A DNA stretch of 64,000 nt, taken from positions 106,781,307 through 106,845,306 of the forward strand of contig NC_089822.1 in the NCBI RefSeq assembly GCF_035046505.1, given 5' to 3'. The position numbers and the translations under genes are program-made. Under the pieces are notes generated by a model. That model was not told the origin of the DNA, made no database searches, and saw only the letters and a program-made list of their open reading frames with translations. This document shows, one piece after another, positions 22,986 through 35,118 of the stretch (positions are counted from its first letter, which is position 1; every line of letters begins with the position of its first letter). The DNA comes from Tiliqua scincoides. Lineage: Eukaryota; Chordata; Lepidosauria; Squamata; Scincidae.

Positions 22986-23855
22986 CATTGGTGAATAACA
23001 ATAAAATAATAATAATAAAGTATAGTGTCCTCAGTGTACATGGTAGTTTATCCACAGAGCTATCCACAGAGGATCAGCATATATATACTACTGTATATAC
23101 AAATTGCACACTTCTTACAAGATGTCAGTGGTTCATCTGCTATATCACACTTAACTTTGTATTTTTAAAAAGAACATTGTTTAAAGCTTCAAATGGTAAT
23201 ATCCATACATTCTTTTCAATGAATGTGTGTCTTCAAAAAGTTTAGGCACTGTTCCTATAAAAAGATACATATCAACTTTTCATCTTCTTCAGTGGCTTCA
23301 TGACTAGGGCTTAATGTGATCTCCGTCACTTTCTTACTCCACAAAATTGTCCCTCTAAAGCTGGAGAGAAAGCATATTTCCTTGCAACATCATGTCTCTT
23401 ATTGGATTGTATCTTTTATTGTGACAGCTTCTTACCAATACAATTTCTCCCATGTGACAAAAAAGATCTCAGTTTGATTTATTATTTTATGTAAAAGCTG
23501 TTTGTCTTCCCTTTCTACAACAAGCAGCTAACAAGATAAATTAAAACAATAAAAATATAATAGTAGAAGATGTGCAACTGAATTGTATACCTTGGAAATT
23601 CCATTCTGAGTAGCATTTGGACATCAGTGCAGCTATAACCATTAGGACATTGGATTGCAATGTTACGATATAACAACTGAAGGAAAATAATAGCAGAACA
23701 GTATTCTAAAATGCTTTTTAGACCTCCTCCATAGGTCCCCCAGACAAGTAGCTCATCCCCTTGGCTCCGTTTCTAGGCTTTTCCTGGGATGACTTTTCAC
23801 TTAATCAGAGTGCGTTTCTTATTAATCAACCACTATATAAAGATAAAAAGCTCAT

Positions 23856-23903
<48 letters not shown>

Positions 23904-25401
23904 CTGCCATACAAGGAGGAGGTACTGTGATAAAGATTGCAAAGGACAAAAACAGAGAGCAGCGAGGAATCCCAGCATCCAGGGTTCCAGTCCCTTATGC
24001 CATTCACACAAACACACATTGCCAGGAAACACCTTTTAACTACAGAAGGGGCAAAAAGCTGTTATGGAAGAGGGCAGAGGTGTAGAAAAAGCTCCCTAGC
24101 AAAAGGGCTTGAGTCCCAACAGAGGGAGTCCAGCAACAGAATGGAAGTCTTTTGCCAGGGGTAGAACTGAAGTGAGCCACAGGTTGAGTCCCAACAGCAC
24201 TCAGGAACTCTGGCACTCAGGAAACCAGAGTACTGGAATCCCACTAAGAAGAACTTTGTGATGGTAAGAACTCTTTGGCAGCTGAACAGTCTGTCTTGGA
24301 AAGTGGTAGACTTTTGCTGAAGGTCTTTAAGCAGAGGCTGGATAGAACACTGTTGCTAGTGCCAGCCTGTGAGAATGAAACTCTTATCCACCGCCATGTG
24401 CTAAAGCCCACCCACACTGAACGTAACCGACCAGAGATCAACTTGCCAAGGGGTCCTTCAAAACTAGATCCAGCCCTGAATAATTTTCCAGCAAATTTCA
24501 TATGATGGTCATCCTACCTGGCCGTAACCATAGGACAGCAAACTCCATGGGCCTGGCTGGGATGAACTGCCATTTGACTCCTGCTCCCCCAGAACTGTCT
24601 CCTTAGTGATCATTCTGTCTGGTCACTATCACAGCAATTTTGTAACTTGGTACAAGGATTGGTACCTCAATTCACTTGTTTCCTCTTCTTTCCCATCCCT
24701 CTTTCCTTTTGTGCCATCTACAGTATTCTATGTGAGTGGGCAAGCTGGGACTAGGCTGTCATTTTACTCTATGTACAGTATCTTGAAAATGCTGGGTTAT
24801 TAATTTATTGGGTTATGATATTTTATTTGTCAATAATAAAAATAATTAATAATAATAAGGAAGAAGTTTTCTGTGATGGTAGTGATGCTTTCCTGTCCCT
24901 GCTATGTAAAGCTCTCTGTGGTACAAGTTATTCACTATCTTGATGGAACTGCAGTAAGAGCGGGTACTGATATTGAAGAATGGGGCCATCATGTGTACCT
25001 TTTCTTAATCCATGCTGTCCTAGATTATGATTCCCCTGCATTCATGCGGTGTGCTGAAAAATCAACGGTTGTCAATGTGCTGAAGAAAGGTCTGAAATTC
25101 TCTGACACTGGAAAGATTAATAGCAGATCCCACTGATGAATCTGGTCAGTATGTCAGATCCCATTGTGGAATTTACTGCACTTTGCATACTTTGAAATAA
25201 AAGTAAAGAGCAGAATGTCTGAAGTCAGGTATGATAATTATGTGTGCAAAACATGATGTACATGTACATGTGTGAGGTAAAACCGGGAGACAACATGTGT
25301 ACCATGCCAATTTTAATTCTTCTCTTGCTTTTTGTGAAAATGTCAAATAGGCACACACCGAATCATGCATTTGGAGAGCAACATGAACCTCAGTCCTCTG
25401 A
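22986..25401. other. Intergenic, mostly unique; one CA microsatellite
   Basis: No gene or named repeat apart from the CA run at 23857-23900 and short AAT-rich runs near 22995 and 24830. Confidence 0.35.
23857..23900. repeat. CA dinucleotide microsatellite
   Basis: About 22 CA units. Confidence 0.98.
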
Positions 25402-26221
25402 TAAGAACATAAGGACATAAGAACAGCCCCATTGGATCAGGCCATAGGCCCATCTAGTCCAGCTTCCTGTATCTCACAGCGGCCCACCAAATGCCCCAGG
25501 GAGCACACCAGATAACAAGAGACCTCATCCTGGTGCCCTCCCTTGCATCTGGCATTCTGACATAACCCATTTCTAAAATCAGGAGGTTGCACGTACACAT
25601 CATGGCTTGTAACCCGTAATGGATTTTTCCTCCAGAAACTTGTCCAATCCCCTTTTAAAGGCATCCAGGCCAGATGCCATCACTACATCCTGTGGCAAGG
25701 AGTTCCACAGACCAACCACACGCTGAGTAAAGAGATATTTTATTTTGTCTGTTCTAACTCTCCCAACACTCAATTTTAGTGGATGTCCCTGGTTCTGGTG
25801 TTATGTGAGAGTGTAAAGAGCATCTCTCTATCCACTCTGTCCATTGCCTGCATAATTCTGTATGTCTCAATCATGTCCCCCCTCAGGCGCCTCTTTTCTA
25901 GGCTGAAGAGGCCCAAACACCGTAGCCTTTCCTCATAAGGAAGGTGCCCCAGCCCCGTAATCATCTTAGTCGCTCTCTTTTGCACTTTTTCCATCATGTC
26001 CTTTTTGAGATGCGGCGACCAGAACTGGACACAATACTCCAGATGTGGCCTTACCATCGATTTGTACAACGGCATTATAATATTAGCCGTTTTGTTCTCA
26101 ATACCTTTTCTAATGATCCCAAGCATAGAATTGGCCTTCTTTACTGCAGTCGCACATTGAGTTGACACTTTCATCGACCTGTCCACCACCTCCCCGAGAT
26201 CTCTCTCCTGATCTGTTACTA
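25402..26221 (-). mobile_element. CR1 LINE, 5'-truncated, - strand
   Basis: Left end ATAAGGACATAAGAACAG is the complement of the CR1 tail. The - strand encodes LGEVVDRSMKVSTQCATAVK, EYCVQFWSPHLKKD, KMITGLGHLPYEERLRCLGL and later VVGLWNSLPQDVV-like sequence, with a frame break near the HNTRTR segment. It is closely related to the copies at 14322 and 49273. Confidence 0.9.
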
Positions 26222-27061
26222 CTTCTTTTCGGTAGAGAAGAGAGGATTGACACAGTCCCTCATCCCTTTTTTTTTTAGCACCACCTGGACTGAATGGGCA
26301 GCCAATGAGGTTTTGAAGGTGGTGAGTTGTGCCTGCACAGTTGGGATCCATCAGAAGATGTAATGGTGGTGAATCTTGGTTTCCTGGAACCATTTTTTGC
26401 AGCTGTTCCAGCCCAAATACTTGCTGAAAAACCAAATAATTATGCTCTTAGTGATGAGGTGAATTAAGAAGTCTAGAAACACACTAACTATATCTAGACC
26501 TATAGACATTGCTTCTGTAACTACAACCATGAAACCTTTGCTTCTTTTGTTTCATAGTAATTGTCTTTTGTTTCGTATTTTATTTATTTTTTGTTTGTTT
26601 ATCATATTTCTACCTTGCCTCACTCCCCCTGAGAGGACCCAAGGTGGCAACTCTACCACCAATTGTATTTGCCAACACCTACAGTCTTTTCAAAATAAAC
26701 TTCTTAATGATGTTTTCATCCTTTCACTGAAGCATATTTCATCAGACACCTTACCAGCTATATTTCATTTTTGTTTAATGAGTGACTCCACATGTTGTTA
26801 GGCTGCAGAAATGAACTTGTGTCCCAGAACCTACACTTACAGCCGTAAATTATTTTGTCAAACTAAATTAAATTGATATAATCAATAATTAATTTTTCCC
26901 CAGTGAATATCCCGGATGCCTTCTTGGAAATATTGACGATTTCTCAAGGATGACAAGGTGGCATAATTTAGATGGAAGATCAGCATGGTTAAAATGTACA
27001 AAAGCTGCTGAAAAGCACTATTCATTCCAAATTGTAAGGTTCTCCTCAGTCTGTCTGACTA
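26222..27061. other. Intergenic; possible L2/MIR piece
   Basis: About 26576-26700 (TTATTTATTTTTTG, ACCTTGCCTCACTCCCC, AGGACCCAAGGTGGCAAC) resembles an L2-type 3' region. Nothing else is recognised. Confidence 0.35.
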
Positions 27062-27420
27062 TACAGGCCTACAGAATTGAGGGTCAGAAAGGTTTTTCCC
27101 AAACTTTATGCTGGTTTGATATGAATTTGGGATGCTGATTCCAAAAATGGCATCTGTTTTGCCCTATCACGTCTAGTTTTGGAGATCTAGTATAGCCTCA
27201 TTCACATTATAGTGAATGGTTCAAGCAGCTTCCTCATGAGGAAGCCATGGTGTCGGCTTCCTCATGAGGAAGCTGCTTGAACCATTCACTAAAGAGGCTA
27301 TGCCGTGTCTCCAAAACTAGACGTGGCAGGGCAAAACAGATGCCATTTTTGGAATCGGCACCCCAAATATACCCAGGAATTGGTGTAATGTTTAAGGAAG
27401 CAAAATGTTTGTTGCCCTGT
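27062..27420. repeat. Palindrome-centred element, copy 1
   Basis: Arms 27126-27246 and 27255-27368 are near-perfect inverted repeats around an 8-bp spacer; each arm's inner end is itself palindromic (GCTTCCTCATGAGGAAGC). The flanks outside the arms are not inverted repeats of each other. The same arrangement recurs at 35119-35466. I cannot assign it to a known family. Confidence 0.9.
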
Positions 27421-28226
27421 CCTCTTAAAGACTAACTAAGCATGAACACATTCCTGAAGGATTAGGGTTAGGACTTTGCTGCTATGGGCTTATTCAGTCC
27501 TGCACCAGCAAAATCACTGGTGTAGGCAGGTGCAGCCCTATGCTGGCAGATTGGGCCCAGGAGGGGGCATAGGATCTAGCAGCAGCCTCCGCTGCTGTCC
27601 CCCCTTCCTGTACTGGGCCTGGTCCGCCCACCCTTGCCCCTATCACCACCCTCCCCTTTTTGCCTCTTAACCCTGTGACACTTCCTGCCCTCCACCCACC
27701 TTCCCCCTGCCCCAGAATGCCTCTGCACTGCTCAGCAGTGAACATACCACCATCAGTGCCTGGTGCATCGCTGACCTGCACAAAGATCTAGTGCCCACTA
27801 ATGCTGGTCTCTGAGTCAGAGCCTGCCTCTGCTCAGCTGCTGTGTAGTGCCTTCCTGCACATTCATGATGGGCATTGCCAGGAAAGCACTCTGGAGACTG
27901 GCACTGCGGCCCTGGTGGATTTGGCTGAACTTTCCAGCCAGTGATTAGCAAGTAAAGTCTTTTGTGCCACTTGCACAAGATATTACTTGCTTCGATAACC
28001 AAGAATATAGAAAAAATGGATTTTTGAAGATTGTTATGATCTCTTTGAATGTTGCTTCTCTGTACAGTAATATTCCTCACAATGTCTCAAATGAAAACAT
28101 CTTAGCATTCCATCCAAATGCTTTCCATAACACATTTCTTATTAGATTTGGTTTGCACTTTAGGTGGTCTACAAAAAAAAGAGGTTAAGTTCAGAAAACC
28201 ATTTTATTTCCAGATTAAAAGAATAA
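27421..28226. other. Probable decayed long CAATCCTA-family element
   Basis: Blocks such as GATTGGGCCCAGGAGGGGG and GCAGTGAACATACCACC recall the long elements near 10641 and 34198, but ends are not clear. No gene. Confidence 0.35.
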
Positions 28227-28316
28227 GGCTGCAATCCTAACCTCACTTTCCTGGGAGTAAGTCTCATTGAACACAATAGGACTTACTTCTGAGTAGACCT
28301 GGTTAGGATTGTGCCC
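28227..28316. mobile_element. Foldback MITE, short form, complete with TAA duplication
   Basis: Flanked by TAA at 28224-28226 and 28317-28319. Ends GGCTGCAATCCTAACC and GGTTAGGATTGTGCCC; length 90 bp. The two arms pair with each other (GGGAGTAAGTCTCATTG against the complement of CAATAGGACTTACTTCTG). This is the best-preserved example of the family here. Confidence 0.88.
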
Positions 28317-29456
28317 TAAGTAATGGGGAATACGATGGCCCTCAATCTTGCCAATTTCTTTATAAGGCAATAATTCATTCAAAGGAAATACAGTACTAGG
28401 TATATAAATAATGGGCAGCTCAATCCTAATCTGCGCTAGAACAAGGGATTCCAATCCTTTGCAGCTCAACTCAGAAGTCCCATTGTGGTCAATGGGGCTT
28501 TCTTCCTCCTCTTCTTTCACTAGGAAACATCTCCCCACGGTTTTCCTGCCTCTTTTGCCCCCTCCCTGGGCTATCACAAGAACCCCCTCCCCCCCAATCC
28601 ACTGGGCTGCTCCTTCTCACCTCCATTGTCCAAAGTAAAAAGTTAGGCCATCCATTTGGCCAGTCAATTGCTCATTCCTTCCAAGATGGGCAAGTGAGCC
28701 CATTCCCTCCCCTGTGTACTGGCTGCCCTGCCTTCTTCTGGTTACTCCCCCAGCTTCGTTAATCCTCCCTCCTTCCTTCCTTCCCTCCCCCCAGCCCCTA
28801 TCTCCTGGAGCCAACCTATCTATCTCATCTGCTGCTCACACCAGTGCGAATGCCAGCTTCCAGATTGCCCACCGGGTCTCTTGAGGCAATACAGAAGCGG
28901 CAAAAGAATAGTAAGCAAGCACACAGAGACACAAAACTGAATCATGGGCACAAAAACCGTGAGTCTTTGTGACTCACGTCTATATGAGTCATGACTCTTT
29001 TCTGAATCAGAGCCCCAACTTGCAAGTCAAGGCTCCGGTCAGTGGCACATATAACTCAGAGTTGACCCAGAAAATGTGTGCTTTCTCAACTTGAGTCAAG
29101 TCTTCAGGATTCAAGTGCCCATCCTAGTTAGGATGTATTTTACATCATACAGTGATATAGGAAATATAATACATACTTCAGCCTTCTTGGATAATGGCTA
29201 CAACATTTGTCTACATGATAACAGAAGGATAATGGACTAACTGAAACCATCAAACAGAAGAATACCCTTTCTGTAACACCTTTGCAAGGACGCATTTGAA
29301 TAGCCCATTTCAATGTTTTTGTTAATCACAAATGTCATTATGTTTTTTTAAAGTTCTATAATCACAGCACTGGGATTCAATTATTATGATCAGATGTGGT
29401 ACTTTCCACTGGTCTCTCACTGTCTGAGATTTGAAATGCAGATTTTCAAATCCTAA
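28317..29456. other. Intergenic; contains a GAGTCA-motif cluster
   Basis: No gene. Bases 28955-29110 hold repeated TGACTC/GAGTCA words (see findings). 28760-28800 is CCTTC-rich low complexity. Confidence 0.4.
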
Positions 29457-29635
29457 CCCCCAAACCCTAACCAAAGTTCCAGCACTGACATAGCTATGCT
29501 AAAAGGGCATGTGCTGCATCCTGCTGTTGGAAGGCAGTCATGGAGGCCTCCTCAAGGTAAGAGAATGTTTGTTCCCTTACCTTGGAGCCGTATTGCCCTT
29601 ACATCGCTCCTAGAAAGTTGGTTAGGATTGCACCT
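29457..29635. mobile_element. Medium-form CAATCCTA MITE
   Basis: TAA at 29454-29456 and 29636-29638. The interior has CAAAGTTCCAGCACTGAC at the left and CCTAGAAAGTTGGTTAGG at the right, an inverted pair shared with 7827 and 44093. The middle is inverted relative to those copies. Confidence 0.75.
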
Positions 29636-29689
29636 TAAGCCATCAGACATGGGAGGAGGGTTATTTAAAAGTTACAACTGCAAAGGGTG

Positions 29690-29795
29690 TGTGTTTGTAT
29701 GTGTGTGTGAGAGATGCATGCCTGCAAAAGAGGTGTGTGTGTATCTATTTGTGTGTCTGTGTGTACATGTGCGTGTGTGTGAGATGCATATAAAA
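29690..29795. repeat. GT-rich imperfect microsatellite
   Basis: Runs of TGTGTG broken by GAGATGCA units. Confidence 0.8.
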
Positions 29796-30657
29796 GAAAC
29801 ACAGAGACAACTAATAAGTAACAACCCAAGTCTAATTTGTCATTCAGACCACAAGAGCTTGGAATTTATTGATTTATTTATTGAAAACATTTGATGTGGA
29901 ACTCATCGGTTTTGCAGTTTCATGGGTATGTAGAATAGGTATCCATATAGCATCTTGTTATAATAATTTAATTTCCAAGTCTGCATGATTTTACTTTTTC
30001 CAATGCAGGAAAAAAAAAACTAAATACATTCAAACCCTTCAGTGTGGGGTTTAGTTTTTGCTCCTGCCTGTTCTTTAATCCTAGTTTAAACGGGTCCCTT
30101 GTTACCCCTCCCAACAAACTAGATCATAAAAACATTAACCACATGATTGCTACTGTGATTTGTAAAGCTGAAAATTTTTCCATCCTGCGAGTTCATAAAT
30201 GCCTTTAATTGTAAAGATTGTTGAAAACATTTAAATGCTCTGGTGACATTATGAAGAACAATTGGCCATAGCAGCTCGTTCTTAACATTTTGTGTATGCT
30301 GGAGTCGAATCACATCATAAAGATACCTTCTTTTTTGTAATAATTTTGAAAATGTTCTGTTGCGTCCTAAAACGATCTTCTGAACTGTGGTTCCTCTCCA
30401 GCCATAAGAAGTGTCTCGTGGGTAACTTCGTTTTTCCATGTAGCAGATGGCACCTATCATCATCATGCAATACTGAATTTCAATCTGTTGATTTAATATA
30501 AATATTGACTGCCAACTTTCCACCATCATTGTATACCACAGCATTCAACTAAGAAATACAGTAAAACGAGCACTAGCCTTCATACAAAAACTAAGAGGGT
30601 GTAGTTTTACCTTTCAGTATCCCTTCCCCCATTCTCACCCTCCCATACCATTGTCTA
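29796..30657. other. Repeat-free intergenic block, candidate conserved non-coding element
   Basis: The stretch 30100-30545 in particular has no recognisable transposon and no coding signal, and is AT-rich with motifs such as CACATGATTGCTACTGTG. Candidate regulatory DNA for NHLH2 or CASQ2; inference only. Confidence 0.35.
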
Positions 30658-30851
30658 CCAGTGGTTCTCAAATTGTGCGTCTGGGACTCACCAGTGGGTC
30701 ATGACCCAATTTTTGTTACGAAACTGACAGGGCAGATTAGGCTGTGTGCATCAAGGGTTAAACAAGCTGCTCCTGGGGAGGGCCACTGCTGCCCAGTCAC
30801 CATTATAGCCAAACCCCTTGGCGTTTATAAATCAGGCAGCAGCCTCTAGGG

Positions 30852-31321
30852 CAGGGGTGTCAAACCTGCTTCATATAGTGGGCCAAATAGCTTTCATGGC
30901 ACTATGGGCTGGACATCATTAAACAGGAAGTGAACATAAGAACATAAGAACAGCCCCACTGGATCAGGCCATAGGCCCATCTAGTCCAGCTTCCTGTATC
31001 TCACAGCGGCCCACCAAATGCCCCAGATGTCATTTAGCAGTGATGTCATTTAGCAGATGGTGGCCAGAAATATGCAGGAACTCATTAGCAGCAAATGACA
31101 GAAGAGAAAAAGTGCAAATCTTGTTCATGTTTTCAAGATATGGGAGAGTTTGGCCACCTTTTCAGTAGTGCTGCTTCTGCTATCTGAAGGTATCACTTCA
31201 CAGCTCAGCAGAAGCAACACTGCAGAAAGCGTGGCTCTAGGACAGACAAATTGTAACGGAGACCTGATAAAGAGCTTCCGAGAGCCACATCTGGCCTCGG
31301 GCCTTATGTTTGACACTCCTG
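30852..31321. mobile_element. hAT-type MITE with perfect 8-bp target duplication
   Basis: CTCTAGGG at 30844-30851 and 31322-31329. Ends CAGGGGTGTCAAAC and GTTTGACACTCCTG. It carries a CR1 fragment (30936-31024) and an internal 16-bp tandem duplication with ATGTCATTTAGCAG near 31026-31060. Confidence 0.88.
30936..31024 (-). mobile_element. Short CR1 3' end fragment
   Basis: Starts ATAAGAACATAAGAACAG and continues with the CR1 3' UTR block GGATCAGGCCATAGGCCC, ending at AAATGCCCCAG; only the last 90 bp of the LINE were inserted. Confidence 0.9.
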
Positions 31322-31362
31322 CTCTAGGGCCTCTAAAAGGTTTGAGAAACACTGGTCTAACT

Positions 31363-32584
31363 TATTCTAGACTCTCTCAGGACAAGGGTCCTCATTCTTT
31401 GTACAGCAATATGTACATAGATGATACTACATAAACAATGTGTCTTTTTGCTATAATAGGCAGATTTGGTAATGGATAGGTATAACGCAGTGTACACAAG
31501 GCAAAATGAGCAATTGCAGTACACTTTACATGTGATTGTGTACAACTTTTTCTTTCAGTGTAGTTATTGCCATGCTGGAAGTATACCATGTATACGGGGC
31601 ATTAGTCTGTCCCGTCCCCCAAACTTGTTGAGGCAGTGTATTCCAAGAAGGCACTCCTCTTAAAGAGGCTTCCTCTTAATCTGCGTGGTTTTTAAAGCCC
31701 CAGCAGCAGTGATGTTCAGTGTCCCTGAAGGACCACACAGGCTATGAATTGGGCTCAGCTGGTAATCAGGAGAAAGCATCAAGAGGAAATGGTGCCTGTG
31801 CAAAGCTAGAAAGCTCCTGGGCGAGAAGAAAGGGGTGAGTAGATTCTGCAGCGCTAAGTCTGTGGTCTGCTGCAATGGCCAAAACACACATCATAATCTA
31901 GGAGATTTGTGATCAGATCTCCCGATATCATTTTCCTTCACTAAAAGCCACTGTGAGGCCCCTGACTTGGAATGGGACTGTCACACTGGACAAAGATGGG
32001 GGGGGGGGGTTACTATCTTTTATTCTTGTTATTGTTTTATTTATTGTTTTCCACAGCTTTTATGGTTTTAAATAATTGTAAGCCTTGAATGGCCTTACCT
32101 TACTTTCCTTTCTCTGCCATTTCTCTGACTAAAATCATGCCTCCGCCCCCCCCCGCATCCCACCCCAAAAGGTGCTATTAGTCATGGAGAGGAAAAAAGG
32201 AGGTCCAATCAATACAAGTGCCTGACTTTTCTTTTTAATCCCTCCATGATTAATATCAGCTTCGTGAAGTGTGTGTGTGTTGGGGGGGAGGTTTCAAGGA
32301 AACATCAAGGAGAAAGGGTTAACCCTGCACTCTAGTACCACAACCTTAATACAAAAGGCCCAACACAGTGAAATAAAATTATATCAGGAGGTCAGTCTTG
32401 CTGCTCCTGGGTCACATGTATTTTAGGGGCTAGTGACAGTGGGAGCTTTCCATTGTGGCTTGATGCCTCCACTAACACAAATCCTGCAAGCGTTAGAGAG
32501 AATGCATGGTTCAGAGTACGTGGATCAAGATGGTGGTAAGTGGTAAGGCCACTTTCTTCTTTTCTCATATTAGGACTCGTTTTT
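31363..32584. other. Intergenic, nothing recognised
   Basis: G and C homopolymer runs near 31998, 32143 and 32282; no gene. Confidence 0.35.
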
Positions 32585-32765
32585 GTTCATTTCATACAAT
32601 GAAATCAATACACAAGAGATTCAGCACAGACAAAAGACAGTATTTGTTCACGCAGCAAATAATGAATCAGTGGAATTCACTGCTTCCAAATGTGGTGATG
32701 GCACTGGTCTACGTGTCTGCATTCCTGGAGAAGAAATCTCTCAATGGCTACAAGACATGATGGAC
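32585..32765 (+). mobile_element. Old CR1 C-terminal fragment
   Basis: Encodes DKRQYLFTQQIMNQWNSLLP, NVVMA and FLEKKSLNGYKT, aligning to the CR1 protein end (KIKYFFIQHVVGLWNSLPQ ... FLEEKSITGYKP) but far more divergent than the other copies. Confidence 0.75.
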
Positions 32766-34197
32766 CTCAAGCCACAGGGAGCCCATCTCTAAATACTAGT
32801 TGCTAGGCCTATTGCCTTCACCAGTAGGTGCTGGCAGGTTCCAGAAGAGACTTGGAGAGAGCCAATTGGAGCCAGGGCACCTTGAAGAAAGAACCCAGGC
32901 AGTGAGACAACCTTGAGCCTTCTTGCACTGCTTGGGGGAATGAGGGGTGGAGATGGAACTTTGGTGCTAAAAGCAGGCAAGGGTTTCCTTGGAGCGAACC
33001 TGTGAGCCGGTGTACTGAGCCAGAATGGAGAAAGGTATTTCAGCGCTCCAAGAGCAAATAACACTGAGACACAAACAAAAAGAGGGCTTACAGCAGAAGG
33101 AAGACCTCAAAGCAAACTAGGGATTGCATCAGCAGGGAGGTGAGGGAGGCCAGTGCATCACTCCCATGATGGGCCTTCTCCCATGCAATGGGTGGGGCAG
33201 TGCCCTGGGCAGTGGGCGTGGTGATGCACCATTGCCCTGCCCTGTTGGTTTTTAGCTATAACTTTTGATAGAACAGAGATATTTCGACATGGTTTGTTTC
33301 ATTGCATTCTATATGAAACTACACATTGAACGATATATAACATGATGGTATTACTAAAAAATACCAAGATTTTAAACATTTTGCCCAGTGGTGGTGTGTC
33401 GTCGTCCCACCTGGTGCGGCCTGTAGCCTCCTAGTGACACCTCTACCTCAAAACCAACACAGAATGCTTAGAACAAGAAGATCAACATTCCAAACCCAGC
33501 ATGGAGAACTTGCAGATATAACTGATGCAATATCTGGAGATGTGATCTCCGCTGGTTCAATTTTTTCAGGGGGCCAAGACCACCTCAAAAGTCTGACTGC
33601 AGAGCACCAAGTCAGAAGTGCCTGAAAAGATGCACGAGGCAGGTAATCGGCAGAAGGGCTTTTGACTGTAACATTTTTTTGCAGTCCGTAGCAGAAAGCG
33701 AGCGGAGCTCATTTGTCCAGGAGCTGCCAGCAGCGAGCAGAGTGTAAAGCTGCCAGAAAAGTCTCAAGGTGGGATAAGAACATGCAAGAGTTGGAGAACA
33801 TAAGCTATGCTTAGAGGGAGTGCCCAGGAAACATACAAGCTAACACCTGACAGTGAAAAGATTCTGCTTCTACACTTCTCTATCCCGTGTGCATCAGTGG
33901 AAGAGAAAGTTCAGGAGGAAAAACTGGAAGTTTGTGTGCCAGAAGGAGGTCAGCCACCAGCAGAAGACATGGTTGAGGCAAAAATCCCTTATAGAATTTG
34001 TTGCTCTATATATACCCTGTGAAGGTCTTCATGGGTGGGACTGAGCGGCTACAGTTAGTGCACCCCAGAGGCAAATTCCACTGGAGAGAGAAAACCAGCG
34101 GGTAACAGAGACAAAAGATACTAGGAAATCTAGCTGTTTGAGATTTTGGTATGTCCTATGCAAGTGATGGGAACGACAGGCAGAAAGGGGGAATTCA
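32766..34197. other. Intergenic; one possible DNA-transposon remnant
   Basis: 33240-33430 (TAGCTATAACTTTTGATAG, GTCCCACCTGGTGCGGCC) looks like a dispersed element but I cannot bound it. No gene. Confidence 0.3.
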
Positions 34198-34699
34198 GGG
34201 CCCAATCCTATCTTCTTCGAGTGCCGGCACTGAGCTCCAGCACCAGCGCTGGGTGCTGTAAACATACCATAAAGCACATTTGCCTTATGGCAATTGCAAA
34301 AGGGCCTCTGGCAGTGTGCAAAGCCTTGTGGTGCTGGTGGGAAGGCTACAGTGGCCTTGCTTGCAGTGATGGTGCTGGACTAGCCCACCAATCCAGGGTA
34401 AGGCAACAGGGGAGGTGAAATGGGGTAGATGAAGGGTATAATGAATGGCAACAGGGGCTGGGAGCGGTGGCCACCAAATCCTAACCCAGCTGCCAAAGCC
34501 TAAACTTCCTTCCCAGACCCATCACACAGCCTGATTTCAATGGCGCAAAATCCCAGTAAACCCCCCTCTGCACTCTGGAGATTTACCTCCAGAGGAGACA
34601 TCTATGACTCCCCCGCCCCACCCAAAGAATGCAGCATGAGTCATTTTGGCACAGCTGCATTGGTGTGTGTGTGTGGGGGGGGAGTATAGGATTAGGCTG
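34198..34699. mobile_element. Long CAATCCTA-type non-autonomous element
   Basis: Left end GGGCCCAATCCTATC and right end TATAGGATTAGGCTG are inverted repeats about 500 bp apart. The interior has GCTGTAAACATACCATAAAG, shared in type with 45506. The flank duplication is not clear. Confidence 0.55.
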
Positions 34700-35118
34700 T
34701 TAATCATTTTCCAACAAGTTTCCAAAAGTATCATTTAGAAAGCCAGAAATTTCTTGCAAAAAGAAACCTCATTTTAATTTTTCAGGTCACTGATGACTAT
34801 AATAAGCATTTAGTATGAATGTTCTTGGTATTTCACATACAACAGCTGAATAATTCCCACAACAAACTGTACAATGATAGAGCATTATTATCATCATGGT
34901 ATTGCAGACTGGGGGTAGGAAGCCTGGGGGTAGGCAGAAAGTATGTCTTGGCAATGATCGTCTAGTGAGTTTATGGCACAAGTGCACATTGAAGGTGTTC
35001 TGTTTCACAGCTCAGTCGCTTAGCCATTGCACTAGTTCTCAGAATCCATACCCACTGCTTGAACTCATACTTGGCCTCCAGTTCTGATGACTGGAAAAAC
35101 TAACGCAGTGCTCTAATT
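34700..35118. other. Intergenic, nothing recognised
   Basis: No repeat or gene signal. Confidence 0.3.

Larger units (their letters stand above)
30659..31354. mobile_element. hAT-type MITE hosting a second hAT MITE
   Basis: Outer ends CAGTGGTTCTCAAA and TTTGAGAAACACTG, the Charlie-like terminus also at 7054 and 46993. It is split by the element at 30852-31321. No clean outer target duplication. Confidence 0.7.
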
